Below, one piece after another: positions 12,860-25,234 of a DNA stretch of 64,000 nucleotides (its first letter is position 1; each line of letters opens with the position of its first letter). Source of the DNA: Azadirachta indica (lineage: Eukaryota; Streptophyta; Magnoliopsida; Sapindales; Meliaceae); contig CM040444.1 of NCBI GenBank assembly GCA_022749755.1, forward strand, positions 4,715,009 through 4,779,008, read 5' to 3'. The notes under the pieces are model-generated. The model worked only from the letters and a program-made list of their open reading frames with translations, ran no database searches and had not been told where the DNA came from. Made by a program: the position numbers and the translations under genes.

Positions 12860-15800
12860 CTACTGCATGAAACTCTCAATGGCTGCAAGAATGGAGTTAG
12901 TATGAGCAGAAACCTGCTGCTGAGCCAGAGAATGAGGACCGCTCCAGACAGAGTTACGATCCTTGGGGAAGAGAATTCCGCATAAATTCAGAAGCATGGG
13001 ATCTTTGGAACTGACATTATGGTACCTTTTAGTTTTTTCTTCCCATTCTTGCGAGTTCTGTAACAACATCAAATCACTGAGTCAGCACATTCCTCAATGT
13101 GCGTAGTGTCGTTACAGGTGCAGGTTCTGATATAATCACGGTAAACGATCATAGCTTTAACGTCATAATACACAATCTATGTAAGTACCTTGTGTGTTAG
13201 CTTCTGAACACCTGCAGTTTCTTCATCATGCTCCTGGGAATGAGTTTGGACTCCACCAGACTTACCTGGTCTTCCTAATTCAGATTGTCTCATGGACTCT
13301 TCTCCTTTCGATTGCTGTGAGGCTTCACCCTCGCCATTCCTTCGCATCTCTATCTCATTTTCTTCTCCTCCCTCTTCATCTTCCTCTTCCTCATTCTCCT
13401 CATCGTCTTCCTCCTCCTCATCCTCCTCTTCTTCATGCTTCCTCTCCATTTTAACTTCTTCGCTTTTCCCTTCCGCCTCTGCATCTGCATCTGCATCAAG
13501 GTCTTGTGATTCATCCATATCTGATGATAAGTCATCGCCTTGAGGACTTTCTATGGGAGAAGATTCCTTCAATAGAGATTCAAAAAGAAAAGAGCAATTA
13601 GAACATGATAACAAGCTATAAAACAATAAAAAAGAAGAAACAGAGAAACCAAAGGCAAATGTTCTCTTGCAGGACCTAAGCTCTCTTCTGGGAACTCATT
13701 TCTTATGTAGCATTTTATAAATCCATTGGAGAGCCCATATGTTATTATCAGAAGATTACTAAAACTATTATCTGGTTGGCCTCTGTGCAAATATATTACT
13801 GTTTGCAAGAAATGTCAAATTTCGTATTCAATTTAATGTCTTGATCCTCGTTCTCTGCAATTTAAGACCAATCCTAAGCACTTGACTGTGGTATGCAACA
13901 TTACAAATGCCTCTGGACTCTTGTATTACAGACCATATCTAAACATAAGCAACGCATGGTTACTGACATTGTCCTCTGGGGAAACAGATATCTTACTGCT
14001 AATTACTATCGCACAATCAAAAGGTATTGCGATCCAAAAGATTTTACAAATTGTAGTCCTATAGACACAAATTTTACAGATTTAAGATCCATGTCCTGGA
14101 CTTTTGCATGTACGATAATTACGTCATCTGCTTGGTTTATAGGACATTGTGTTTCCAACATTACATTGAAGCCCAACAACTACTACTGTCTGCAAGAAAA
14201 CTGATGCAGGACATGAAGGAAATAAAGGAGGGGCAAAAAGAGAGACGAAAAAGGAAAAGAACAATATACACTGCCAAAGAGAGAATAATCTATGATGTGA
14301 AAAACAAATCTCATATTTCAAATTTAATACAAATTAGATTAGCAAATATAAATTGAAAAACAAGTTTATCACTAAAATACTGAGCATAACCATCAATCAG
14401 AAAAATTAATTTACCTCTTGCTTCAGTTCTTGAGCCTCAGCAACAATAATTTGGCCTTTAGCAATACGAGCACTCTCTTCACGCTCCCTTTTGCGGCGCT
14501 TTAGAACACAAATAGCACATAGACAATCGTGTTTATGACGCCTTCTGCAAATGGTAAAACACTAGATCAGTATAAAGACTATTTAAATGAACTGCTCTTG
14601 CCACAGGAAAAATAGTTTTCAAATTCACCATGAATTTCCATAAGATTATTGTCTGCAAAGTGACTCATCTAGGCTTGGCAAAAACCCAGGTTCGGGCCGG
14701 GTTTGCAAAAACCCGCCCGGACCCGGATTTATTTGTTATAAATTCCTGCATTCATTATTTCTGGAGGAGGTCAAAACCTGGCCTGGAACGGTGCAAACCC
14801 GGGCTGGACCCAGATTATTTGTTATAAATTGGGCCCGGACAGGGCCTGGATTCATTATTTCTGAAGTGGGTCAAAACTGGACCACAACGGTCCAGGCTTT
14901 ATATCCGGGCTTTTAAAAGCCTGGACTAATATTTAACAAATTTATTTTTTTGTTTTCGGGCAGGCTTTGACCCAGCCCGGTCCAGGCTTTAATGAAAAAA
15001 TGCCCAGACCCGGCCCATTCTATATCCTAAAATCCAGGTTTTACCCCGGCCAGGTCAGACCAGGCTTTTTTGCCAAGCGTACTCACTCATTGCTGATGTT
15101 TAATGAAAAGCCAGAGCTGAAATAAATATGATAAATATGAAACTCCTAATTCCGCCACATGGTAAAAGTAAAACCACATCCACTGTTGAAACTGAAGTCT
15201 GAAATCTGGGATTCACCATTAGGAACGTACAATTGATGAACTCAGTTAAGATAGCTCTACTGAAAAGCTCAGTCTGGGATTCACCATTAGGAGCATACAA
15301 TTGATGAACTCAGTTAAGATAACTCTACTGAAGCTCAGACATCAAGACTTAATGAACAACGTAATTTTTGGTCACCATAACTAACTCCTTCTTCTTCTTG
15401 GTTTATTATTATTATTATTATTATTATTATTGTTATTGTTATTTTTTTAACAGCAAGTGGAACCTCTAATCTATATCAACAAAGGACAACCCTAAATTAA
15501 CATAAATTAGATGATTCTTAATTGAATATAATAACAACAGAGAGAAAAAATTTACCAAAAAAGAAAAGGTTTCCATACAAACATACCCATGACGCTTTCC
15601 TGATTTTTGCTTTGGTTGACCTCCCTTTACTTGTACTTTTCCATGAGTAGACTGGGCAACTTCTTGAATGCCTTCAACACCTAACACAAAGTAAAAGAAT
15701 AATGGTAAGCCGGCGGCCAGTATATGGAACCCATCACCTTCAACAGGATTAGCTCATTCATACATAGATACACAAATTTAGATTGAGATATTTTTAAAAG

Positions 15801-17547
15801 CCCAATACAAAATAAGTATAGACATTAGAAGGGCAACCTTTTAGATTCAGTGGAGGGACGATCAAAGGTATACACAAAACTGATAAGAGTGAAGAATATC
15901 AAAGGACATTAACTAGGAAAAAGCATATATGTGAAACTCTCACCTGCACCTCCACTTCCGCTTGATTGCTCAAGGTATAATCCAGCTGCAGTCCAATACT
16001 TCATAAAATTTTTCTTTACTCGCTTCATAAGATCCAAAATATAGTCACCTTTGTTGTTGTACTTGTTACAGTTCTCCCAGATGTACTGTACGTCCTTGTA
16101 CACATCTTCTGAGTTCATATACTTATCACTGTTTTCAAGTTTGTTGCATATAGTTCCGAAATCCATTGGGGTATCTATAACATCGAAATAATCCTGGTTC
16201 CAAATAACATCCCCATCCAAATTAAAGAAAGAAAAGTCTCACTAAAGCAAATAGAATATATATGTTGCTACATTACAGAGAACTTTATGACATCAAAATA
16301 AACACAATAGCCACACCCACTCAACAAGTAGAGAAAAGAGAAGAAATGAAAGAAAGAAAATTAATTCCTCATGATTGACCATAATTAGAGAACACTTAAG
16401 AGCGAATAGGCTCAATAGGCACAATTGTGTGTGTCATGCAACTATGATAGAATAAATTACAACATTCCAAAGTTATCCAGTACACTTATAAATTCATGCA
16501 CTGCAAAATATACAAGACTTGTGATTAAGAAAGAAATTCTCAAAACTAAGAGCTACTTATCCACCCAAACCTCATAGATGGACATAAGCCAAAACCTGAC
16601 AGGGCACAAGAGTTTGAACCTTCTTGACCAATCACTAGACAGCGCTCTCGATATGAAAGTTATTTATGGAGAGAAATATAATTAAGAACTGGGTAAAGAG
16701 GTTCCAAAAGCATCATGCCAACCAATTAAACTTACTGGTATTCCCAACGCTTCAGGATTCACAGGGGCATTAAAAGGCTCAGCTGCATCCATTTTCATAA
16801 CCTTCTTAATCACCTGTAAAGACAGACAACAAATGTATGAATACATTGATCAACTGTCATTCAGAAATTGGTGAATTTTAAAGAACATATACACACGCAA
16901 TCTGACACAATCAACCAGATTCAATGAACTTTTATATAAAATTCCCAACATACCGTCAAGGCAGCCTCTAGTTCTTCCTTATGATACTGTCGCTCCACAT
17001 GGGGCCTATGTTGTTTTTGATGAGAACTATCACCTTGTGCTGCTGCACAATCACTAGTTTTACCAATGCTTGAACTACCCAAGCCCTTTGATGACTTAAT
17101 CTTGATGCTCCCGGCCTTCTTCGACACATTCCCCAAAACACCCAGTTTCATTTCAGCCAATGAAATAGCACTATCCTCCATTCTATCACCACTCCCACTT
17201 TGTCTGTCAAAACCCATTTGTGAGCTACTCTTATCTGTATCACTATGTGAAGACTCCAAAACTTTTGGAGTCTTCAACTTCACTTTTACACGCCCAACTG
17301 GTTTTCCTAAAGCCTTATCAACTGACCCATCAGGTTTTATACTTGCAACATTCAGTGGCTGATCAGTCCCAGTCGAAGAAGGTGTGTCAACCTCCATCAC
17401 TGACTCATATTCATCATTTCCATACTCATCCCCATTATTGGAATCATCTTCAGTGTTATTTAGACTAATAACTGGTGTTGCCTCATGTTTAACTGCCTTA
17501 AGGCCCCCTTTCGATCTCCCTTTCTTGTGTCCCCGTTTTCGCTTCAT
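12860..17547 (-). CDS. Bromodomain protein, 7 coding exons
   Basis: A nuclear acetyl-lysine reader of 573 aa. Coding exons in transcript order: 17547-16954, 16813-16736, 16193-15944, 15680-15587, 14544-14415, 13566-13189 and 13057-12860. All are GT/AG and in phase (1722 nt). The start MKRKRGHKKGRSKGG is basic, like a nuclear signal. The bromodomain (about 201-306) shows PEALGIPDYFDVIDTPMDFG, IWENCNKYNNKGDY and the ligand-binding Asn270 in 'KYN'. It is followed by a Cys-rich basic motif, HDCLCAICVLKRRKRERE, seen in plant single-bromodomain proteins. Exon 6 encodes a long Glu/Asp tract (about residues 405-460). There is no second bromodomain. Some plant single-bromodomain proteins are SWI/SNF subunits, but whether this one is cannot be told here. 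The ATG at 17547 is chosen because the upstream open part runs into a splice acceptor. Confidence 0.9.
14669..15082. mobile_element. hAT-type MITE in a bromodomain-gene intron
   Basis: This 414-bp block, rich in CCGGGCC-like words, differs strongly from the AT-rich intron around it. Its ends are inverted: the left begins CTAGGCTTGGCAAAAA and the right, reversed, begins GTACGCTTGGCAAAAA. It is flanked by TGACTCAT (14661-14668) and TCACTCAT (15083-15090), an 8-bp duplication with one mismatch, as expected for hAT elements. It has no transposase, so it is non-autonomous. It sits between coding exons 4 and 5. Confidence 0.8.
15205..15340 (+). repeat. Two-copy tandem repeat, 68-bp unit
   Basis: A unit starting TCTGGGATTCACCATTAGGA occurs at 15205 and again at 15273 with few differences. 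It lies in the intron between coding exons 4 and 5 of the bromodomain gene. Confidence 0.85.
15403..15445 (+). repeat. (TTA)n microsatellite
   Basis: An imperfect run of ATT/TTA triplets of about 43 bp, inside the same bromodomain-gene intron. Confidence 0.9.
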
Positions 17548-18400
17548 GTCATAATTTTCAAGAACCAGTCTATCCTTGTCCACTACAAAGGAACACAAAA
17601 TAAAGTAAATTTTAGATAAAACTGTATATCAATACATTCCCTAAGAAGAAAGAAAAAGAATTCAAGAAAAGGAAATCAATACATTCATGTGCAGCACATG
17701 CTTTCAGTGAGCTTAACTCAATTCAAGAACACAGATACATAAACATCAAATTAAAAAATCCCCAGAAACATTTAAAATTCAAGTACCCAATATAAAATAC
17801 TTGCACCCATAATACAATAATTCTCCCAAAAAAAAATTCCTTTCAAACCTATGAAATTCAGCCTACCCGTAAGTCCATAGAACAATGAAAAAAATCATCT
17901 CTTCAGACAATTAAAAACCCTAAATCATAAATTCAATTTCCCAAAAACAAACCGAGCTTCAAAATCGTAAAACCGCGGTAAGAATTAACGAAATAAACAA
18001 ATAAAAGAACGGTTTCAGTAGCTCCACAAGAAATTAATAAAAAAAAAACCCTAGAATCAATTCGAAACAACGAATTTGAAAAAGAAAAACGTTGCGACTT
18101 TGAGATTCTATGAGAAGAAATTCAGTTACTTCAAGTTAATTTTCTTTCTGCATCAACTGAATTGGTCCAATCTCGAACGAAAACGACAGTTCGTTTAGAA
18201 TCAAACAAGTTAAACAAATTAAGCGAACGAAAAAAAAATTAATCTTTTAAGAATGAATAAATAAATAATATGAAATTAAGACAAAGAAAAGATGTTGTGG
18301 GAACGAACCTTCGAATTCGATGAACCCGAGAAAAGGAGGGAAGTAGAAGCGACCGCTTTTTTTTTGAAGGCTTCGGAAAGTACAACGTTGGATGTTCAAT
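17548..18400 (-). other. 5' leader and leader intron of the bromodomain gene
   Basis: The first coding exon is preceded by an acceptor (AG before 17582) and a leader of 35 nt in that exon. A donor in good context (GAAG/GTTCG) lies at 18309/18308, giving a leader intron of about 726 bp. The upstream leader exon (about 18309-18400) has no ATG. The transcription start is not determined. Confidence 0.55.
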
Positions 18401-18685
18401 TTTTAACCGTCTTTATTTGTTAATATTATTATTTGAAGCCTTATATTTAGCCCAGCTGCTGAAGCGACGTCGTTTGGTATTAATTCAGGTATTCTAAAAA
18501 TTTATTTAAAAAAATCATAGTAATATAGGAATTGATTTAAAATAGAAATATGATAAATATATTTTTAAATAATTTTAATAATAATTTTAATAATGCTCAA
18601 GGTAAATTACTAAAATTACTTGAGATCATGTTTATTATAATTTTTAAAAGAATGATTTTAAAAAATTAATTACAAAAATTATAAA

Positions 18686-18782
18686 GGGAATATGCCAAAT
18701 ACCCCCTCTTTGTTTGACCAAATCTCCATTACCCCCCAATATTTCGAAAATATCTCAGTACTCTCTCGACGTTACTTCCATT
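18686..18782 (+). repeat. Left terminal inverted repeat of the MULE
   Basis: It begins GGGAATATGCCAAATACCCC and pairs, reversed, with 24502-24597 at roughly three-quarters identity by eye. Confidence 0.85.
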
Positions 18783-20460
18783 AATAAAAAGGTTAATGAG
18801 TGGAGGACAATATAGTAATTTAGCCAAATTACTTGCTTGAATGTACAAATTCAAACAATATACGGTAATCATTTAATGCATTTTAAGGAGATTTTTTTAA
18901 AAATAATACTAAAATAATCTTTTGATAATTTGTTGCAGTTTAAAAGAATAATAAAAACTTTTTTAAAAAAAGCACAAAAACACTTTCAAACTCTCGTCTA
19001 TTCATTTTCTTCTCCATAATCTCGTTTCTTTCTTCGTGCCAAACAAGACTCAACTTAAAAAACCCTAAAAATCGTCATTTCTCTATCACGATTGAACAGA
19101 AAAAGTGGTGTTTGAAAGCAAACTAGTGAAGGACGTTTCGGAGAAAATCATTCCCATTGGTGAAAGCAAGAGACGTAAAGAGAGTTAAGTTCTATTCTGA
19201 AACTAAAATTTGTTGTTGGGTATTTTAATTTGAATGGGTTTTTTTTTTCTATTTGGGTGATGGTCACTGTTTGTGTTCTTGTATGATAAAGAGAAAGTAG
19301 TAAATGTGTAGGTCAAAACTTAAAAAAAAACGAGTCTATGTTTTGTGGGTTTTGTCATTGAAATCTGGAAAAATCATTTTATCTACATGATGTTGGTTGG
19401 TGAAAGCTTGTTTGCAAGGATATTGTTTGTGCACAATCTATTGTTTATGAATATTGAATATATATGTGAATGCAAAATAAATTAATATGTTCATATTAAA
19501 TGTCTCTATTTTATGGCTATTTGAAACAAATCCGTAGAAAATTGTTTTTTTTTTTTTTACTTGATTATAGGTGTGTGTATGGTAACATAATAAGGTAATG
19601 ACTGTTATGGGATTATTTGTTTAATACTAAATCCGTTAAAAGAAAATATACTTGTTCTTGCTCGATTAGATGTGGTTAATTCAATTTTCGATTACCTAGT
19701 TTGGATATTTTGATTAACAGGATGATTGCATTGTTTGTTGACAGGATGAATACAAGGTTTATTTTAAGTGTTTATTTCTGTGGTAATGTATTAAAATTTG
19801 GGTATGTTGATTTAGATTGTTGTTCATTCATAACAATCATTAATGATGTGATGGAGATCTTTTACAAGCGCCACTAGTTTGATGATGAGAATTTTTTGAT
19901 AAAGGCAATTGTCCCTTGGTTAAATTAGAAAAGAGTAATTGACGCTGACCAAGAGTTGATGGACAATGTATTGGAGAGCTTGGACAAAGGCATTGAAAAT
20001 GTTAGACTAGAGATGGATGTTCTTGCTCTGGATTCTTAAATGCATGTTTCAGAAGGTAAGGCTAATATGGAAAATGACTATGCTTTGTTGCAAGTAATAA
20101 ACATGGAGATGACAAAACCACACCAACACACAGAGCCTCCTGTTTAGCCAGAGGAATAAAATTCAACCTAGCATACACAGTGTAGTCAGTAGCCAGAAGA
20201 ACATATATTTGACTACCAAACACAATCTCCTATACAACCAAATGAACAAAATGTAGACTAGCATCAACAATCTTCTGTGCAAAATGATGAACAAGATCTT
20301 GATTAACACACATGACCTTATTTGCAGTCAGAGGAAGAAAATGAGTTTGAGTTTGATCTTGGTGCAACCTTGGTTAGAATGAATGAGTTATATGAACAAA
20401 AGTAGAGTTTACACTAGCATAATACACAACAACAACAACAACAATCAAGAGTTAAATAGG

Positions 20461-22470
20461 GGTAGAAGATAACCCAAATACTGAGGCTGATTCAGACGAT
20501 AGTTCTGACATTGAAGAAAATGCAGAGGTCAAAAGTAAAAAGTCCATAGAGTGGACTGACGATGATGTTCCTTCCATGTTCGAATCTAAAATTGATGAAG
20601 AAGAGGAGCAAATATTAAACGATATGACTAACCTTACAGCATTAAATGATGTAGATGCATTGTCAGATCATGGCAGTGATGGTGAGAAAGAATTTGAAGA
20701 TAGTTCTGACGATGATGACATTTCAATCAATAGAATGGTAAGAGATATAAGGAGTAGGATGTACAGAATTTCAAAGGAGGATGATATTCATCTTAAAAAG
20801 TTCAAGTGTTTGCAAATGTGACTCAATTTAAAGAGGCTGTAAAAGACTATGCAATCTAATAATGCTTATGGCTTAAGAGGATTAAAAATGAAAGTACAAA
20901 GGTAAGAGGTGTATGTGGAAGGCTAAATTATGAATGGAAGATCGACGCATCTATCCTTGTTGATAAGATTAGTTTCTGTATGAGATCAATTTTCATCGAG
21001 GAGCACACATGCAAGAGAAGCTTCAAGAATCCACAGGCGACAAGTGACTGGGTAGCAAAGAAGCTGTATGAAACAATTGTAAATAAACTGGCATTTTTGT
21101 TATCGGTATGGTAGCAGAGTTATGCAGGCGATTTAGGATGGGAACAGCAAGAAAGAGATTATACAAAGCCAAGAAAAAGGCCCTGAGCATGGCAGCATCT
21201 AATTTCATTTCTTTGTACACACGACTTCAAGACTATGGTCATACAGCTGAAATCAAGAAATGCTGAAGTGATAGTCAAGATTCACCAAGACCCTATGGAA
21301 GTATTCAAGAAGATTTTTATTAGCTTTTATGCACAGCAAATAAGGTTTATGTTGGGGTTCAAAAGATTCATAAGATTAGATTTTGTCACTTAAAATCACA
21401 ATATAATGGAGTCCTCTTATCTATAGTAGCAGTAGATGTCAACAATGGCATCTTCCCTTTGGCAATATTTGTACATGAGGGTGAACATTTACATAGTTAG
21501 GATTGGTTTTTACAGTTATTCAAGGAGCATTTGGAGATAAGTGAGAACATTTCAATCACTTTCGCGTCTGATAGACAAAAAGGGTAATTGAAACACTTAA
21601 TATTTATTTTCCAACCGCAGTAATAAGGTATTATGCTAGGCATATTTATGCTAATTTTAAGAAACTCTTCAATAATAAGATATGGAGAAGACATTTTTTG
21701 ATGGCTGTGCGAGCAAAGAACAAAGCTGATTTTGATGATGCCATGGGCAAAATCCAATAACTTAATCTTGATGCATATACTTGGTTTATGCAAAATGAGC
21801 TAAACACTTGGGCTGTGCATCAATTTGATCATACCTTCAAGATTGACCGTGCTACAAATAATATGACAGAATCTTGGAACAGATTTCTCAATGAGTATAA
21901 AAGGAAGCCTATATCGGAGTTTTTGGAATTTATATGCTTAAGTTAATAAAAAAGATTATATGAAGAAGGAAAAAAGTATGGCATGGCTTACAAATTTGCC
22001 TCTTAGGGTGTATGCCAAAATTAAAACACTTTCAAAGCTTGCAAGAAAATTAGTGATGGTCAAATTAAGTGAAACTGAGTTTGAGGTTATAAATTATCAA
22101 GTAAAGGGTAGTGTGCATTTCATTGTGGACTTGAGCAAGAGCAGTTATGACTGTTGGAAATCTTGATCTAGCAGACTACGTTGACAAAAGCTTAACCAAG
22201 GATGTACATTAGCTGACATATTCTAAAAGTGTACGACCACTACCTGACAAGACGCATTGGCCAAGGGTTGATTTGTCCAATCTACAACCTCCGACTATTA
22301 TTGCAAAGATGGGTAAACCACCAAAGTACAACAAAAGGAAGCAACCAAATGAAAGAGAAGTACCCCCTAAAAATAGAAGATTTACTACCAGATGCAGTAT
22401 GTGTAAAAATATTGGGTATAATAGAAGAAGTTGCCCAAGTAAGGTAAAATATTATAATTGTAAATTGTGA
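20461..22470 (+). pseudogene. MuDR-type transposase, many stops and frameshifts
   Basis: Reading across frames gives the order known for plant MULE transposases. There is an acidic Asp/Ser-rich N-terminal part (20470-20760). A 'TQFKEAVKDYA' motif near 20820 and 'HTCKRSFKNPQ' near 21010 mark the N-terminal zinc-binding domain. The DDE core follows with IRLDF (about 21380), FASDRQKG (about 21567) and NNMTESWNRF (about 21860), so all three acidic positions are still readable. A degraded SWIM-like 'VHFIVDLS' lies near 22120. A zinc knuckle, CSMCKNIGYNRRSC, lies near 22393-22435 with its His replaced by Tyr. Stops occur after nearly every block. The decayed N-terminal part may begin near 19850, where more broken coding-like text is seen. 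Confidence 0.85.
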
Positions 22471-23471
22471 TAGTAACAATATATGTTAACAACGATAAAT
22501 TAATGCTCTAATGAACTATACAAACAAATGTAGGACAATATTAGTGCTACTACTACCCCAGATATGGCTGGCACAAGTGCTATCGCCATAAATGCTTCCA
22601 CAAATGCTATAGCCACAGATTTCCCATCAATAAGTGCTATGGTAACAGGGAGTGCCAGTAGCTATGAGTTTTTGTTTGTTCTATTACTTAGGTGTCATTA
22701 ATTGTAATTGATTTTTAATTCAAGTGGGAGAAAACATATGAAGGAAAATTCTTGTGTCAGGCCAAACTCCAAGAAACAAAACGTATCTAGTCATAATAAA
22801 GAAAATAATTCGCAGCAACAACATAGGAATCAAATGGGTCTAGAAGCAGCAACATAGCTTGAGTTATGCAAAAGGTAATACTTTTTTTACAAACTTTTTG
22901 ATTGGCTGAACAGAATTGTCCAGATACAATGAATACATTATTTTGTATGGAATGGTCTGAATCAGTCATTTTTTGTAAAGATTAACAATACGTAGGTTTT
23001 TTGGGTGCTTGGTTGTCTTCATTACATATATATGTTGATAACAATGGACTATGAGTGAACACAACCCATACACATATACTGATTACATGTGAACATTACT
23101 GTCTTCTTTTGTACTAAGTATTGGAAACCTTAAATGCATGAATATAAAACTGTTTCATTGTCGTTATTATGAGCATTTAATATTAGTTTACATTTTTTCA
23201 TTTGCATTTTGTTGAAATAGCCTACAGTTGTATTATGCAAATGCGTAATAGTACTATTTTAAGCATCATCATCTTCTGAGCATATCTGATATCGATTGTA
23301 GTTGTTCTTCAATCATAAACTTTGACTTCATTATGATGCATGCATCTTGCACATGTCTTTCCATTACTTTGCACACTACTTGATCTTGATTGCTCCAAAT
23401 TTTTTGAATGGCCTACATATATGTTGCTTCCAAGATATACTACCTCTTTCATTCTGTTATTTAACTTCTCC

Positions 23472-23864
23472 TTAGTAGCTAGGTTTCCAAAACTTAAAAT
23501 ATCCACACTTTTCTGGCTGTTTGCAACAGAAATAAAGGTTATTAGGGTTCTTTATACTCTCTAAAATTATAATGCCAGCTTTTTCCCCACATCTGTAAAC
23601 CTTATTCCTGAACCTAATGATCCTACCATTAACCACATTCGTGTTTGCATTTTTTATGTTGGACATGCTATCCGCCCACCTTTCCTCATTGAACTCGCTA
23701 CCTTTTGGCTTCCAAAAGGGAAAAAATCCACAGCTTTGCTCCTGTATACAAAAGAAATACAACTTATTAGAATTTTTCTTAGACTCAAAAATAGCAACTC
23801 CAGCTTTTCTTCTGCATTTGTAAAATTTGTTTCTGAACTTGATTATCTCTCCATTGATTTCCAT
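23472..23864 (-). CDS. MULE-borne protein with two GRF-like zinc-finger motifs
   Basis: An intact 130-aa frame from the ATG at 23864. It carries two copies of one motif: FYKCRRKAGVAIFESKKNS ending SCGFFPFW (about residues 13-51), and VYRCGEKAGIIILESIKNP ending KCGYFKFW (about residues 89-127). The C-terminal halves (LYFxCxxxxxCGxFxFW) match the GRF zinc-finger signature of nucleic-acid binding proteins. The usual 'CxCG' pair at the front is reduced to a single Cys, so zinc binding may be incomplete. It lies antisense to and downstream of the dead transposase, inside the element ends. It is open while the transposase is not, which could be chance or selection. Introns were not resolved, so the real product may be longer. 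Confidence 0.5.
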   Translation of the reverse strand: MEINGEIIKFRNKFYKCRRKAGVAIFESKKNSNKLYFFCIQEQSCGFFPFWKPKGSEFNEERWADSMSNIKNANTNVVNGRIIRFRNKVYRCGEKAGIIILESIKNPNNLYFCCKQPEKCGYFKFWKPSY

Positions 23865-24501
23865 TGTTGCTAGTTTGATGGATATTGAAAGACTTGATTA
23901 TTTTTTTAAATTCCTATGCTTGCCAGTGGATGTTACAAGGGAAATAAGCTTGCTGATGTAGTTTGTATGAATGATGGGTTATGAGTCAATTTTAGCTGTG
24001 CTGTTGTGGTTTCGGATGGTTTAGGATGAACACAAGGACAGGGAAAAAATCAACTCTTGTGAATGCTTTAGGATTTCCATGCATATAGTTTACTATTTAA
24101 AATCCAAAATTTTACCGTTACAAACTCTCCCCTTTCTGTCTCAACGTTCAAATTGAAGCCAAAAAAGACAAAATCTCACTTCATTCCCTATTTTAATATA
24201 TAAGTGCATTTTTTAATTTCACAATATACTAATATTCCAATCAACATTGTTCACCCTTGGATTAAACGCCATTAATAAAAAAATTTAATAAAATTTCTAT
24301 TTAATTTCAATATAAATTTGTTCTCATTATATGATCAAGGGTATTTAAATAATTTTACCTTTAATGCAAGGATATTAGGGTCAATTTGCTCCCTCTCAAA
24401 CCAAGACTCTGCAACTGATAGTGTTATACAGCTTTTTCAGAGTGATGATGTAATCATAAGAGTAAAATTGTGCTTTTGCAAAAACTAACATTTTTCACTG
24501 A

Positions 24502-24597
24502 CAGAAGTAATATCGAGGGGATATTAAGGTATTTTTGAAATATAATGGGAGTAACGGAGATTTGGTCAATTAAGAAGGGGGTATCGGATATATTTTC
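24502..24597 (-). repeat. Right terminal inverted repeat of the MULE
   Basis: Reversed, it begins GAAAATATATCCGATACCCC and runs through GACCAAATCTCCGTTACTCC. It is followed directly by the target-site copy AATTATAAA. Confidence 0.85.
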
Positions 24598-25209
24598 AAT
24601 TATAAAACTTAAATATGGTTTTTGACAATCAAAATTCTTGCTCCAATGTAAATGACAAATTTAATTTTATGTACATTTAGAATAAGATAAGTAAAACTGA
24701 TATGTATGATATAGACAACAAATGGACCTAAATTCATGAATTGCAACAAAAAATAAAAAATTGATATAATTAATTCTTAAAATATTAAAAAAATTATAGA
24801 TGAAAAGAAAATCCAAATTCAAGATTCAAACTTCGCTGAGATTGAATTATAAAATAATAATTTTTTGAATAATGATATTTTTATCCTTAAATTTTATGAA
24901 AATAATAAAATATGATATGTTTTAATAATTTTAACAAATAAAATTTTTACTGTATTTACTTTTATAATTTTTATATTATGACACAAGTCTTGGTACGTGC
25001 TATCAAGAACAAAATTTTAAAATTAAATAAATTATGTCTTAATAATTTGTTTATTTTAATAAAATTAAAAAAATAAAAATATAATAAGTATAGTACACTA
25101 ATTAATAGACAAGATGTGAAAATGTTATGTCATTGTTTTATCCCAATTTTATATGATTATAAGAAGCAATAGAAGACAAAGCGTAGGACAAAGATTAATA
25201 AGAAAAGTG

Positions 25210-25232
25210 ATATATATATATATATATATATA
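25210..25232. repeat. (TA)n microsatellite
   Basis: An uninterrupted alternating TA run of about 23 bp. Confidence 0.9.
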
Positions 25233-25234
25233 CC

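Larger units (their letters stand above)
18686..24597 (+). mobile_element. Mutator-like element (MULE) with complete ends, 5.9 kb
   Basis: Terminal inverted repeats of about 97 bp lie at 18686-18782 and 24502-24597; both include GACCAAATCTCC and a CGAxxTTACTTC core. The element is flanked by a perfect 9-bp duplication AATTATAAA at 18677-18685 and 24598-24606, which is diagnostic of Mutator insertion. Inside are a decayed MuDR-type transposase gene (+) and, convergent with it, an open frame with GRF-like zinc-finger motifs (-). A leader-like region with poly-T/TATA-rich DNA precedes the transposase. The many stops in the transposase show that it can no longer move by itself. Confidence 0.9.

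Noticed and set aside
13194..13543. Plus-strand Ser- and Pro/His-rich frames
   Set aside because: They are the antisense of the Glu/Asp-rich exon of the bromodomain gene, whose splice phases are consistent.
16560..16680. SINE-like stretch (GGTTCAAACTC resembling a tRNA B box, minus strand)
   Set aside because: The spacing to a possible A box is too short, and there is no tail or flanking duplication.
17066..17468. Plus-strand frames of 80-98 codons
   Set aside because: They are antisense to the first coding exon of the bromodomain gene and have no motif.
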